Source of the DNA: Mycobacterium sp.
Lineage (GTDB): Bacteria; Actinomycetota; Actinomycetes; Mycobacteriales; Mycobacteriaceae
NCBI RefSeq assembly: GCF_025965855.1
Contig: NZ_JAOPWB010000318.1
Span: 1 to 55,304, forward strand
Direction: 5' to 3'
Length of the DNA: 55,304 nucleotides
Shown here one piece after another: positions 15,941 to 24,610 of this stretch. The position numbers and the translations under genes are program-made. Each line of letters starts with the position of its first letter. Position 1 is the first letter of the stretch. The notes under the pieces were generated by a model. It saw only the letters and a list, made by a program, of their open reading frames with translations, was not told the origin of the DNA and made no database searches.

Positions 15941-16582
15941 TCAGCCGGCCAGCGCCTCGGCGATGGGGACGTCGCCGTTGTTGAAGTCGATGGTGCGCCC
16001 GATGGTGGAGTCGTCGGCCAGCGCGGCGGCCACGACCAGCGCGACGTCGGCGCGCGAGACTTCCCCTTTGCCGGCGCCCAGTGCGATGCGGCCGGTCGGC
16101 GGCTCCAGGGTCAGCCGGCCTGGCCCCAGCACCGTCCAGTCCAGGCCGCTGGCGCGCAGATGCGCGTCCGCGGCCGCCTTGGCCTCCGCGTAGGGGAAGA
16201 ACGAATCGCCCTGCGGCACACCGTGGTCCGGACCCGCGCCGAAGTAGGACACCATCACGAACCGCTTGACGCCCGCCCGCGCCGCGGCATCGATCACCCG
16301 GATCGCCGCGTCGCGGTCGACGGCGTAGGTCCGCGCCGGGTTTCCGCCGCCCGCTCCGGCGGAGAAGACGATCGCGTCCTGCCCGGCCAGCAGCTCGGCC
16401 AGCGCGTCGGTGTCGAGCCGCTCGATGTCGGCGACGACGGGGTCCGCGCCGGTGGCGGCGACGTCGCCGGAGTGGTCGGGATTGCGGAAGACGGACGTCA
16501 CCGCGTCGCCGCGGTCGGTCAGGATGCGGGCCAGCTGCTGTGCCACTTTGCCGTGGCCGCCGATGACGATGACTCGTGCCAT
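15941..16582 (-). CDS. NAD(P)H-binding atypical SDR (NmrA-like)
   Basis: A 213-residue single-domain Rossmann protein with the motif VIVIGGHGKVAQQLARIL at the N-terminus, a VSYFGAG strand-loop near 118, and FFPYAEAKAAAD containing a YxxxK-like pattern. It belongs to the short NAD(P)H-binding atypical SDRs, which act as reductases or as redox sensors. The substrate is not predictable. It ends 20 nt or more from its neighbours and is not clearly in an operon with metE, which lies beyond the riboswitch. Confidence 0.8.
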   Translation of the reverse strand: MARVIVIGGHGKVAQQLARILTDRGDAVTSVFRNPDHSGDVAATGADPVVADIERLDTDALAELLAGQDAIVFSAGAGGGNPARTYAVDRDAAIRVIDAAARAGVKRFVMVSYFGAGPDHGVPQGDSFFPYAEAKAAADAHLRASGLDWTVLGPGRLTLEPPTGRIALGAGKGEVSRADVALVVAAALADDSTIGRTIDFNNGDVPIAEALAG

Positions 16583-16602
16583 GATCCCGACAGTAGCGCC
16601 CT

Positions 16603-17445
16603 TTAGAGCTTCACCCGGCCCATGATGATGTCGATGATGGGCTTGCCGGGCGGGTAGGCACCGGTCAGCGATGCCATTGTGTGCCCGTAGTCCACCAGCA
16701 GCGTGATCCCGCTGATGCCGAACGCGGCAGCGCTGTTGAGGAACGCCATCACGTCACCCATCTGTTCCGGGGTGTGCACCTTCGAACCGGTCTCGTCGCG
16801 GTAGTCCTGCGCGAACGTCAGCCAGAGGTCGGCGTTGGCCTGAGCCAGCGGGGTGTCGGTGGGACCCGGGCAGATCGCGTTGATCCGGATGCCCTTCTTC
16901 AGCAGGGAGTAACCCTGGGTCGCGACGTAGGCGTTGACGACCTTTTTGGAAAAGCCGTAGTGGATGATGCCTTCGGCTTCGTGCGCTTTGACCCAGTCCT
17001 GCGCCGCCGCGAAGTCCGGCGTGGCGAGGAACTCCGTCAGCAGCTCAAGATCGTTCTCCCAGCCCATGCCGGCGACCGAGGAGATGAAGCAGATCGCTGA
17101 GCCCGAGGGAAGCTGGTTCTTCTCGAGTAGGCGGTCGATGAGATACCGGTGGCCGATGAAGTTGATCGCCATCAGGTCGGTTGTCCCGTCGGCAATGCCG
17201 GCGGCCGAGAAGAGCGCGTGGATCGGACCGTCCACCTGCTCGAGGGCGGCGTCGATCGAGGCGGGGTCGCGCAGGTCGACCTGCACCGACTGGGCGACGT
17301 CGTAGTTGACGGGCGCGTAGTCCAGCACTATGACCTCGGCGCCGAGTTCGGCCGCCGACTTGGCCGCCGCGGCGCCCATGCCGGTCGCGCCGCCAACAAC
17401 GAGTGCGCGCTTGCCGTCATAGCGCAACCGGTCGATAACAGACAT
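16603..17445 (-). CDS. short-chain dehydrogenase, 3-alpha-HSD/carbonyl reductase-like
   Basis: A 280-residue SDR. Cofactor motif GGATGMGAAAAKSAAELG near residue 18; catalytic residues Ser in FISSVAGMG and Tyr/Lys in HYGFSKKVV, with a long insertion between them (about 45 residues) typical of 3-alpha-hydroxysteroid dehydrogenase/carbonyl reductases. Proline-rich PGPTDTPLA follows. It probably oxidises or reduces a hydroxyl/ketone on a hydrophobic ring compound with NAD(H). Operator copy A lies 57 nt upstream, so it should be part of the island regulon and marks its left edge. Confidence 0.85.
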   Translation of the reverse strand: MSVIDRLRYDGKRALVVGGATGMGAAAAKSAAELGAEVIVLDYAPVNYDVAQSVQVDLRDPASIDAALEQVDGPIHALFSAAGIADGTTDLMAINFIGHRYLIDRLLEKNQLPSGSAICFISSVAGMGWENDLELLTEFLATPDFAAAQDWVKAHEAEGIIHYGFSKKVVNAYVATQGYSLLKKGIRINAICPGPTDTPLAQANADLWLTFAQDYRDETGSKVHTPEQMGDVMAFLNSAAAFGISGITLLVDYGHTMASLTGAYPPGKPIIDIIMGRVKL

Positions 17446-17501
17446 TGGTAATCCCCTTCTCGTTCACCGCTAACCCGGTTCTAACCGCCCTACTGTATGT
17501 A

Positions 17502-17520
17502 GAACAGTTATTTGGTTCAA
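17502..17520 (+). promoter_or_regulatory. island operator copy A
   Basis: GAACAGTTATTTGGTTCAA, matching the island consensus GAACARWTATTWGGT. It lies 57 nt upstream of the SDR start at 17445. Confidence 0.6.
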
Positions 17521-17682
17521 CACCCGGCCCCCGCGTTCAAAGGTCGTTGACTGCGCGGGAGCACAACGGCCTGCGCGGCGGAGACCCGGATAGAGCGTTT
17601 TGTCAGCGGACATGCGGTGCCCGTAACGACTTGCGTTCGATCCGGGTTCATGGCCGAAGTCGTTGGTCCCGAAGGGATGTCG

Positions 17683-18777
17683 TCAGGCAAGTGCGGACAG
17701 CGCCGTCTCCGCGTTGTATCCGTTGAACCCGTCCAGCTCGCCGTCGCGCAGGCGATTCACCCATGCCGGGTCGGCGAGCAGTGCGCGCCCGATGGCCACG
17801 ACGTCGAACTCACCGGCGTCGAACTGCTCGACCAGGTGGTCGACGGGTGCGGGCCGGATCACCTCGCCTTTCTTCTCGCTGCGGAACTGGGTTTCGAGCC
17901 CGACGGAACCGACCGCAATAACCGGCAGCGCGGTTACCTTTTTCGTCCACCCGGCCAGGCTCAGTTCGCGGTCGTAGCTGGGGAACGCGGGCGCGTAGTG
18001 CCTGCGCGTCGAGGGATGGAAGACGTCGACTCCGGCCTCGGCCAAAGGGTTGAGCAGTTCCTGCAGCTGTGTCGGGTCCGCGGCGATCGACGCCCCGTAG
18101 TCGACGCCCTTCCACTGGGAGAAGCGGAACAGTATCGGGTAATCCGGACCGACCGCGGCGCGCACCGCCGCGATCACTTCGGCCGGGAAGCGAGTCCGCG
18201 CGGCCAGCGATCCGCCGTAGCCGTCGGTACGCAGATTCGTTCGCTCCCAGAGGAATTGGTCCAGCAGATAGCCGTGGGCGCCGTGTAGTTCGACGGCGTC
18301 GAAGCCGACGTCTCGCGCGGTGGCGGCACTTTGTGCGAACAGCTCCGCGATCCGGTGGAGTTCATCGGTTTCCAGCGCTCGGCCCCTCGGCTTGCCGAGC
18401 CCGTCGACGCCCGACGGGCTGACCGGCACCACGCCGTCGGCGTCGTCGCGCTGCGCGCCCTGGTGCCACAGCTGTGCGGCGATCGTGGCGCCCTCCCCGT
18501 GGACCGCGTCGACGATGCGCGTCCACCCCGCGAGCACCTCCTCGCCGGCGAGCGTCGGGACGGCGAAGGGGTGGCCCGCGGCCGGGTCGGGGAGGCGGAC
18601 TCCTTCGGTGATGATCAGCCCGACGCCGCCCGCGGCCCGTCGTCGGTAGTACTCGGCGACGTCGGCGCCCGGGATTCCGCCGGGTGACGCCTGACGGGTC
18701 ATCGGCGCCATCGCGAACCGGTTCGGCACGGTCAGGGAGCGGACGGTCAGCGGTCGGAACAGGTCAGCGATTGCCAT
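17683..18777 (-). CDS. Old Yellow Enzyme family NADH:flavin oxidoreductase
   Basis: A 364-residue FMN-dependent TIM-barrel ene-reductase starting at ATG 18777 (MAIADLFRPL). The frame is open upstream but crosses non-coding sequence. Family hallmarks are NRFAMAPMTRQ, IITEGVRL, AAQLWHQGAQ, the substrate/FMN motif VELHGAHGYLLDQFL, GGSLAARTRFPAEVI and the C-terminal VAIGRALLADPAW. It reduces activated C=C bonds (enones, quinones, nitro compounds) with NAD(P)H. The 237-nt gap to the SDR start contains only operator A. In the island it could saturate ring or side-chain double bonds. Confidence 0.9.
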   Translation of the reverse strand: MAIADLFRPLTVRSLTVPNRFAMAPMTRQASPGGIPGADVAEYYRRRAAGGVGLIITEGVRLPDPAAGHPFAVPTLAGEEVLAGWTRIVDAVHGEGATIAAQLWHQGAQRDDADGVVPVSPSGVDGLGKPRGRALETDELHRIAELFAQSAATARDVGFDAVELHGAHGYLLDQFLWERTNLRTDGYGGSLAARTRFPAEVIAAVRAAVGPDYPILFRFSQWKGVDYGASIAADPTQLQELLNPLAEAGVDVFHPSTRRHYAPAFPSYDRELSLAGWTKKVTALPVIAVGSVGLETQFRSEKKGEVIRPAPVDHLVEQFDAGEFDVVAIGRALLADPAWVNRLRDGELDGFNGYNAETALSALA

Positions 18778-18919
18778 GAGCCCACCCAACGCGCGGCCCT
18801 TCGCGCCTATTCCATTCGGCTCACCGCAGCCCGCGGACGCCAGGAATACCGACGCGGCCCCGGGGCGTTCCGATGCTTCGGTATGGCTTGGCACGCACCT
18901 CAACCGAGGCGATGGACTG

Positions 18920-19560
18920 ATGAAGGCTGTAGGTTTCACCGAATTCGGCGGACCAGAAGTATTGAAGATACTCGAGGTCGATGAGCCCCACGCGGGTGCG
19001 GGGCAGGCGCGGGTGAAGGTCGAAGCGTTCGACGTCACCCCCGCCAACACTTACCTTCGCTCGGGCGTGTGGGACGACTGGAACCAGGCGACAAAGGATT
19101 GGGGCGGGGCGACAAAGTTCGCCCCCGACCTTCCATTACATTCCCGGCTGGGATTTCAGCGGCACCCTTGACGAAGTCGGCGCGGGCGTCAACGCGCGAG
19201 TGGGCGATCGGGTTGTCGGCTTGCCGGTCGATCCGTACCTCAACGGGCCCTACGCGCAGTACGTCGTGACGTCCGCAGACTCTGTGGTGCGCGCACCGGC
19301 TAATACCGACAACGCCGCCGCCGCCACCTTCCTGATGAACGCGCTGACTGCGTACATCGCGTTCGAGGCGTTAGCGCTGACTCCGGGATCAACGGTGGCG
19401 GTGACCGGTGCCGCGGGAGCCCTGGGCAATATGTCATCGAACTGGGTAAGCATTACGGATTCGAGGTGATCGCCGACGCAAAACCCGCGGACGAAGCATT
19501 GCCAGAAGCTCGAGGCAGGCGGGGTCCGCGGACGGCCAGTACTCACCTGGTGAGTGGGAT
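18920..19560 (+). pseudogene. degraded quinone oxidoreductase (MDR family)
   Basis: MKAVGFTEFGGPEVLKILEV and the following residues are a normal zinc-independent medium-chain dehydrogenase/quinone reductase N-terminus. The homology changes frame near 19130 (continuing YIPGWDFSGTLDEVGAGV, then VVGLPVDPYLNGPYAQYV, to TVAVTGAAGALGN) and again near 19432 (YVIELGKHYGFEVIADAKPA). It then fades before the tandem TetR gene, with about 100 C-terminal residues missing. Two frameshifts and a truncation make it a pseudogene. Intact homologues reduce quinones or enones with NADPH. Confidence 0.8.
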
Positions 19561-19592
19561 TCGGATAATCGATCCAACCTCGGCGGGCAGCA

Positions 19593-20906
19593 TCAGTTGC
19601 CGCGAGCGGCGACGCCGCGCAACACCGTGTCACGCGCATGCACGAGCGCCGCGCGTTTCCCGACGGCGCGAAGGATGTTCTCCGGTATCCACTGCAGGCC
19701 GATGAGGCATCGTGCCAGCATCGCCGTGGACGGGGCGTCGACAGTGATTTCGCCCGACCGGATGCCTTCTGAGAGCAGCGATTTCATCTGCCGAAGCCGC
19801 GTGGCATATAACCAACCCGGGTTGGGCGTGTTCGGCGGCGATTGGCGCATCCACGCAAGCTGAATCCTGAACTCGTCGGAAAACCGATCGAGCGCGTTGA
19901 CGTTGACCCAGCTGAGCGCGTCCAGCTTCTCGACTGCCGTGGCATTCGAGCCTAGGACGCTCACCCAACCGGCCTCCACCTTCCTGCCGAAGGACTCCAT
20001 GATCGAGGCAAGGAGTTCGTCCTTGGACCCGATCACCCGATAGACGGTCCCGGTGCCGAGCCCCGCCGCGGATGCGATGTCCCTGATGGTGGTGACCTCA
20101 TACCCTTTGCGGCCGAACTCCGTTCGCGCCACCGCAAGGACGTGGGCCGCCTTGTCGTCGGAATCCGCGTCGCCGTCGTCCGCCCATGTGTCGATGACGG
20201 CGTTTGCGGCCGCAAAGGCGGCGGACCGATTCAACGCCGCATCGGTGGGCCCCGATTTCGTCGGGGCCACCAACCCCTCCAAGATGATTCGGCACAGCAG
20301 CCCGGCGACCTGGTCGGCCGGAGCGTTGTGGCGCATGACGGCGAGCCCGACCTGCAGCATCGTCTGGCAGATGCGGTCGGCCAACGTAGGCAGGTCGATG
20401 TCGGGCTTGATGTAGCCGCTCCACCTGCCGGCGCGCAGCGTTTGCAGCATCGCCTCCTGAACCGCGGTGGGCGCCTGCTGCGTCAGCTTCATCAGCTCCG
20501 GATCATCGCTCGGCCCCTCGTAGAACGACATCTGCAGGGCGGCCCCGTGTCGCACGGCGCAGTCGGCGATCGCCGATCCCAGCTCGACGATCTTCTCCGA
20601 AGCCGGTCGCGAATCGGGCTGGTTCAGCCGGGCCTGGGCGGATTCCCCGATCCGGGTCAGGTCCTCCTGATAGCGGCGGATCAGCTCGATGAGGATCGCC
20701 TCTTTGGACTCGAAATGGTGATACAGGCTGCCGGGGAGAATGCCTGCCGCGTCCGCGATCTCCTGCAGCGACGTCCGCAATCCGGAGGACGCGATCAACG
20801 ACGCCGCCGTCTGTAGGATCTCGGTTCGGCGGGTCCCGGAGTCGTCCGCGTGCTTCGCCCGGACGGCGGTCGGCGGCCGGGCCTTGGACAGCGAGGCTTT
20901 GGCCAT
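19593..20906 (-). CDS. tandem (double) TetR-family regulator, Mce3R-like architecture
   Basis: A 437-residue protein made of two complete TetR units. The first helix-turn-helix spans about 28-75 (LQEIADAAGILPGSLYHHFE); the second spans about 255-300 (IRDIASAAGLGTGTVYRVIG, then SKDELLASI). Each is followed by its own helical ligand domain. Two fused TetR units in one chain is the arrangement of Mce3R of M. tuberculosis, which represses lipid/steroid genes including a pair of acyl-CoA dehydrogenases. Operator copy B lies 63 nt before its ATG, suggesting autoregulation. It is the obvious candidate to bind all copies of the island motif. Ligand unknown. Confidence 0.9.
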   Translation of the reverse strand: MAKASLSKARPPTAVRAKHADDSGTRRTEILQTAASLIASSGLRTSLQEIADAAGILPGSLYHHFESKEAILIELIRRYQEDLTRIGESAQARLNQPDSRPASEKIVELGSAIADCAVRHGAALQMSFYEGPSDDPELMKLTQQAPTAVQEAMLQTLRAGRWSGYIKPDIDLPTLADRICQTMLQVGLAVMRHNAPADQVAGLLCRIILEGLVAPTKSGPTDAALNRSAAFAAANAVIDTWADDGDADSDDKAAHVLAVARTEFGRKGYEVTTIRDIASAAGLGTGTVYRVIGSKDELLASIMESFGRKVEAGWVSVLGSNATAVEKLDALSWVNVNALDRFSDEFRIQLAWMRQSPPNTPNPGWLYATRLRQMKSLLSEGIRSGEITVDAPSTAMLARCLIGLQWIPENILRAVGKRAALVHARDTVLRGVAARGN

Positions 20907-20968
20907 GACTAGCTGTGCTCACGTCCGGACGATTGCGGATTCGCGACCCAGCGCATTCGTCCTCCCGA

Positions 20969-20988
20969 CCGAACCAAATCTTTGTTAG
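20969..20988 (-). promoter_or_regulatory. island operator copy B
   Basis: On the minus strand: CTAACAAAGATTTGGTTCGG, sharing AACA, TTTGGT and the spacing with the island consensus. It lies 63 nt upstream of the tandem TetR ATG. Confidence 0.5.
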
Positions 20989-21003
20989 AGGCTATCAGAC
21001 CGC

Positions 21004-21237
21004 TCAAAATGAATGCGCTGCAGAAAGCGCTGACAATGCCCATTCTAGAGCGCGCGGCCATCGCACCCCGGGGTCGGTCACCACCAGCCACCGCCAGGAT
21101 TGCTGATTCGAGCCATTGGCGGCCCGCAAACCCATGCGCGGGCGCTTCCGGATGTCTTCGATGCCGACGGGCGCATGGAGGTCGAGCGACTTGCGCGCCG
21201 AGCGGGTCGCGGTCAGCAGGTATTCGATGTCAATCAA
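21004..21237 (-). pseudogene. nitroreductase-family N-terminal remnant
   Basis: From ATG 21237 the first ~58 residues (IEYLLTATRSARKSLDLHAP, MGLRAANGSNQQSWRWLVV) are the FMN-binding N-terminus of a nitroreductase-family protein. After VVTDPGVR the sequence becomes unrelated (WPRALEWALSALS) and stops at 77 residues, against about 200-220 normally. The start overlaps the preceding acyl-CoA dehydrogenase stop by 4 nt, so it was the third gene of that operon. The remnant ends near operator B, so the operon tail was probably deleted when the regulator region came to lie beside it. Confidence 0.7.
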
Positions 21238-22334
21238 CGACCCCTGTTGGCCAGCCGCGCACCGAGTTCGGTGAGGTAGCGGTCCGGCCCGCCGAGAAGT
21301 TCGCTCCAGCTCAGCAGGCGCTTGAGGTAAAGGTGAGCGTCGTGTTCCCAGGTGTAGCCGATGCCGCCGAACACCTGGATGGCGGTGTCGCCGACGGTGG
21401 CCAGCCGCCCGGCGAACGCCTTCGCCCGCAGCGCGGCAAGATGGCGTTCGTCGGGACCGGCATTATCGGCCGCCCACAGCGCGTGGATCACGCCGCTGCG
21501 GGCCAGCTCGACGGTCTCGTACATGTCGACGCACAGATGCTGGACGGCCTGAAACGAGCCGATGACCTGACCGAATTGCTTTCTGACTTTTGCGTATTCG
21601 ACGGCGAGGTGCATGACCGCCCGCGCGGCGCCCAGCGCGTCGGCAGCAGTGGCGATGAGGACGTCATCGATCACTGCGGCAACGTCGTCCGACGAAGCCG
21701 TAGCCAGCCGCTGCGCGGACGCACCGCCGAGCTCGACGCGAAAACGTTTGCGGGTCTGGTCGATACCGCGCTCGGGCGTCACGGAAATCCCGGCGGAGTC
21801 GGTTTTCAGCGCGAAAAGCCCGACGCCGGCCCGGTCCTCGGCGAGCACCAGCAAGGTGTCGGCGGCCGCGGCGTCGGGCACGCGGTCGATCTCGCCCCGC
21901 AGAACGATGTCGTCACCCTGTCCGGCCACTTCGACGGAGGCATTGTCGAAATCCAAGAAGCCGACGGTGGCGATGGTGGTCCCGTCGACGATGCCGGCCA
22001 AAAGCGTGGCGGCACTGCCGTTCCCGGCGAGACGGGTTAGCGCGCGCGCCGCGGCGACCGCGCTCGACAACCACGGCCCCGGGTGCAGGGCGGCGCCGAG
22101 CTCTTCGGCGACCACGCCGGCCTCGACCATCGTCATCCCGGCGCCGCCGCATTCCTCCGGCACCAGCAGCCCTGTTGCGCCGAGGTCGGCCAGGCCGCCC
22201 CAGACCGCTTCGTCGACGCCGGTCGGATCGTCGAGCAGCTCGCGCACGTGGCCCGAAATCGGTGCCTTCTCAGCAAGAAATCGCCGCGTCGTGTCGCGCA
22301 GCGCGACCTGCTCGTCGGTGAGTTCGAGATTCAC
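21234..22334 (-). CDS. acyl-CoA dehydrogenase, second subunit of a FadE pair
   Basis: A 366-residue acyl-CoA dehydrogenase starting at GTG 22334 (VNLELTDEQVALRDTTRRFL), which overlaps the preceding fadE stop by 4 nt. Family features are GLLVPEECGGAGMTMVEAG, the C-terminal EYAKVRKQFGQVIGSFQAVQ and FGGIGYTWEHDAHLYLKR. The glycine-rich middle domain is shorter and less conserved than in the partner. Adjacent, coupled and dissimilar FadE genes are typical of mycobacterial alpha2-beta2 acyl-CoA dehydrogenases that act on steroid side chains and other bulky CoA thioesters, where the two chains share FAD and substrate sites. A heterotetramer with the upstream gene is inferred. Confidence 0.88.
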   Translation of the reverse strand: MNLELTDEQVALRDTTRRFLAEKAPISGHVRELLDDPTGVDEAVWGGLADLGATGLLVPEECGGAGMTMVEAGVVAEELGAALHPGPWLSSAVAAARALTRLAGNGSAATLLAGIVDGTTIATVGFLDFDNASVEVAGQGDDIVLRGEIDRVPDAAAADTLLVLAEDRAGVGLFALKTDSAGISVTPERGIDQTRKRFRVELGGASAQRLATASSDDVAAVIDDVLIATAADALGAARAVMHLAVEYAKVRKQFGQVIGSFQAVQHLCVDMYETVELARSGVIHALWAADNAGPDERHLAALRAKAFAGRLATVGDTAIQVFGGIGYTWEHDAHLYLKRLLSWSELLGGPDRYLTELGARLANRGR

Positions 22335-23476
22335 TTGCGCGGCAATCCGAGTACGCGCTGCGCGGTGACGTTCTTGTTGATCTGGGTGGTTCCCCCCGCG
22401 ATGGTCAGCGAGCGTGACGTGAGGCGGTAGTTTGCCCACGGGGCGTCGGTGCCGCCGGTACCGAGCACGTCGAATGCCAGGGCGGCCATGTCCTGTCCGA
22501 TCTCACCCCACACGGTCTTGGCGAGGCTGGCCGACGCGAACGGGTCGCCGCCGTGCAGCGTGGCCGAGATCGACCGCTGGCAGAGCACCTCGAGATACTT
22601 GATGCGGACGGCGATTTCGCCGAGGCGTCGCAGTATCACCGGGTCTTCGAGCGCACCGCTCTGCGTGGCGATGTCGTCCACCAGTTCTTCCAGCCGGACC
22701 TGCATCTCGGCGTACAGCCGGGCCGCCCCGGCGCGCTCGTGGCTGAGCGTGGTGGTGGCTACCTGCCAGCCGGCGTTCAGCGGTCCGAGCAGCGCATCAG
22801 CCGGCACCCGGACGTCGCGAAAGAACACCTCGGCGAAATCGGCGTCGCCGTTGAGCGTGACGAGCGGGCGGACCTCGATGCCGGGCAACGCCATGTCGAC
22901 GATGAGGCAGGAGATCCCCTTGTGCTTCGGCGCGTCGGGATCGGTGCGCACGTACAGCTGGCACCAGTCCGCACGATGCCCCAGCGACGTCCAGATCTTC
23001 TGGCCGTTGACGACGAAGTCGTCACCATCCCGCACCGCCCGGGTGCGCAGCGCGGCGAGATCGGATCCCGCTTCGGGCTCCGACATTCCCTGGCACCAGA
23101 TGTCATCGGCGCGCATCATGCGGGGGAGCAGCGTTTTCTTCTGGTCTTCGGTGCCGTACTGCATGATCGCGGGAGCGATGTTGTTCATCCCAATGACGTT
23201 GAGCGGCATCGGGGCCCGAGCGCGTGTGGTTTCCTCGGTGTAGACCAGCTGCTCGAGCACGGTCGCCCCGCGGCCGCCGTATTCGCGGGGCCAGGAGACG
23301 GCGGCCCACCCCGCGTCGGCCATCGTCCGGCTCCACGCCCGCAGCAGCTCGATTCCCGCGTCGTTGCGCCCAGCGGGCCGACGCGCGGCCACCAGCTCAT
23401 CGGTAAGGTTCGCGGACAGCCAGTCGCGCAGCTCGGTGCGGAACTGTTCCACTTCCGCCGGGTACGAGAAGTCCAT
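22331..23476 (-). CDS. acyl-CoA dehydrogenase, first subunit of a FadE pair
   Basis: A 381-residue acyl-CoA dehydrogenase from ATG 23476. It has WPREYGGRGATVLEQLV, the FAD motif CQGMSEPEAGSDLAALRTRA, KIWTSLGHRADWCQLYVRTD and the C-terminal LTIAGGTTQINKNVTAQRVL. In homotetrameric enzymes such as MCAD the segment corresponding to IAGG carries the catalytic glutamate (YEGT); here that position is Gly, so the base must come from elsewhere, as in two-subunit enzymes. It introduces an alpha-beta double bond into an acyl-CoA and passes electrons to ETF. Operator copy C lies 20 nt upstream. Confidence 0.9.
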   Translation of the reverse strand: MDFSYPAEVEQFRTELRDWLSANLTDELVAARRPAGRNDAGIELLRAWSRTMADAGWAAVSWPREYGGRGATVLEQLVYTEETTRARAPMPLNVIGMNNIAPAIMQYGTEDQKKTLLPRMMRADDIWCQGMSEPEAGSDLAALRTRAVRDGDDFVVNGQKIWTSLGHRADWCQLYVRTDPDAPKHKGISCLIVDMALPGIEVRPLVTLNGDADFAEVFFRDVRVPADALLGPLNAGWQVATTTLSHERAGAARLYAEMQVRLEELVDDIATQSGALEDPVILRRLGEIAVRIKYLEVLCQRSISATLHGGDPFASASLAKTVWGEIGQDMAALAFDVLGTGGTDAPWANYRLTSRSLTIAGGTTQINKNVTAQRVLGLPRK

Positions 23477-23495
23477 TTTTGCGGACTTTACGTTG

Positions 23496-23515
23496 GAGCA
23501 GATATTAGGTCAACT
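23496..23515 (+). promoter_or_regulatory. island operator copy C
   Basis: GAGCAGATATTAGGTCAACT. It lies 20 nt upstream of the fadE pair, in the gap after the SDR stop. One mismatch (GAGCA for GAACA). Confidence 0.6.
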
Positions 23516-23532
23516 ACGCACCGGGTCAACCC

Positions 23533-24519
23533 CTATTGCGTTGGTGTTCGCCGGAATGCGGCCTTGGCTGTATCCACGGCCTCGTCGGGCATCGCGTTGA
23601 CGCCGCGTCGCTCACAGACCTCCAGCACCTCGTCGACGATCGACGTGGGCACGAGGAACCGGTCCGTCGATGACATCTGCTCGAGATGTGCCTCGATGTC
23701 TTCCGCCGCCGGCTGGCTCGCGGCGTCCGCCAGCCAGCCTTCGCTGAGGCCGACGAACACCCGCGCGTAGCGTCCGGCGGCGGCCGAATAGTTGCGGTGG
23801 GTGAACGTGCAGGCGGTGCTGGCGAGGAAGGCCACCAGCGGCACGACGAGTTCTGGCCGGATGGCCCGCAGGAAGCCGGATTCGGCGAGGAACTTCTCGT
23901 CGCCGACGGTCTCGGTGACCATGCGCGAGAAGCCGGTGGGCATAACCGAATTGGCGAGGATTCCGTGCGCTTCGCCTTCGATCGCGATCACGTTGGTTAA
24001 CCCGACCAGGCCGGCTTTGGCCGCGGCGTAGTGGGCCTCCATCGGCTGACCGAAGATTCCGGCGGAGGACGAGATGAACACGAATCTTCCGCCGCCGTTG
24101 TTCTTCATCACGCGATACGCGGGCTGAGATAGATAAAAGCCGCCGTCAAGATGCACGCGCAGCATTCGCGTCCACTCTTCGGGCGAGAGGTCTTCGAACG
24201 GCGCACTGCCGAAGATTCCCGCGTTGCTGACGACCGCGTCGAGCCGCCCGAACGCCGCCACGGCCGCGTCGATGATCGCTTGCCCGCCCGCCGGACTGTC
24301 GACCGAGTCATAGGAGGCGATTGCCGAGCCGCCCGCCTTCGTGATCTCGTCGACCACTTCGTCGGCGACGCGAGAGTCGGCGCCGTCACCACGCATCGAG
24401 CCGCCGAGGTCGTTGACCACCACCGCGGCGCCTCGGCGCGCCAGGTCCAGCGCGTACAGCCGGCCGAGTCCGCGGCCGGCGCCGGTGACCACCGCCACCC
24501 GGTCGGTGAAGTCAATCAT
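23533..24519 (-). CDS. short-chain dehydrogenase, MFE-2/17-beta-HSD4-like
   Basis: A 328-residue SDR with cofactor motif VVTGAGRGLGRLYALDLARR, the VVVNDLGGSMRGDG segment typical of the (3R)-hydroxyacyl-CoA dehydrogenase domain of peroxisomal multifunctional enzyme 2, catalytic Ser in FISSSAGIFG and Tyr/Lys in HYAAAKAGL. A C-terminal extension of about 70 residues (DDRFLVP-like region SSTDRFLVPTSIVDEV) is also seen in bacterial HSD17B4-like SDRs. It probably oxidises a 3-hydroxyacyl-CoA made after the FadE step. Operator D lies 72 nt upstream, in the divergent promoter shared with the VWA gene. Confidence 0.88.
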   Translation of the reverse strand: MIDFTDRVAVVTGAGRGLGRLYALDLARRGAAVVVNDLGGSMRGDGADSRVADEVVDEITKAGGSAIASYDSVDSPAGGQAIIDAAVAAFGRLDAVVSNAGIFGSAPFEDLSPEEWTRMLRVHLDGGFYLSQPAYRVMKNNGGGRFVFISSSAGIFGQPMEAHYAAAKAGLVGLTNVIAIEGEAHGILANSVMPTGFSRMVTETVGDEKFLAESGFLRAIRPELVVPLVAFLASTACTFTHRNYSAAAGRYARVFVGLSEGWLADAASQPAAEDIEAHLEQMSSTDRFLVPTSIVDEVLEVCERRGVNAMPDEAVDTAKAAFRRTPTQ

Positions 24520-24590
24520 GGTGTGCTCCTTAGCAAGTGCGGCTAACCCGCTGGGACGATTGACCGCAGGTGGAACCGGACCCTACGCTG

Positions 24591-24610
24591 GAACAGATAT
24601 TTGGTCAACA
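24591..24610 (+). promoter_or_regulatory. island operator copy D (divergent promoter)
   Basis: GAACAGATATTTGGTCAACA, the closest copy to consensus. It lies between the divergent SDR (start 24519) and VWA gene (start 24633), so it can control both. Confidence 0.65.

Noticed and set aside
17471..17485. Possible second KstR site (CTAACCCGGTTCTAA)
   Set aside because: The AAC and GTT halves are separated by three nucleotides rather than two, so it does not fit the consensus; the island motif nearby is a better explanation.
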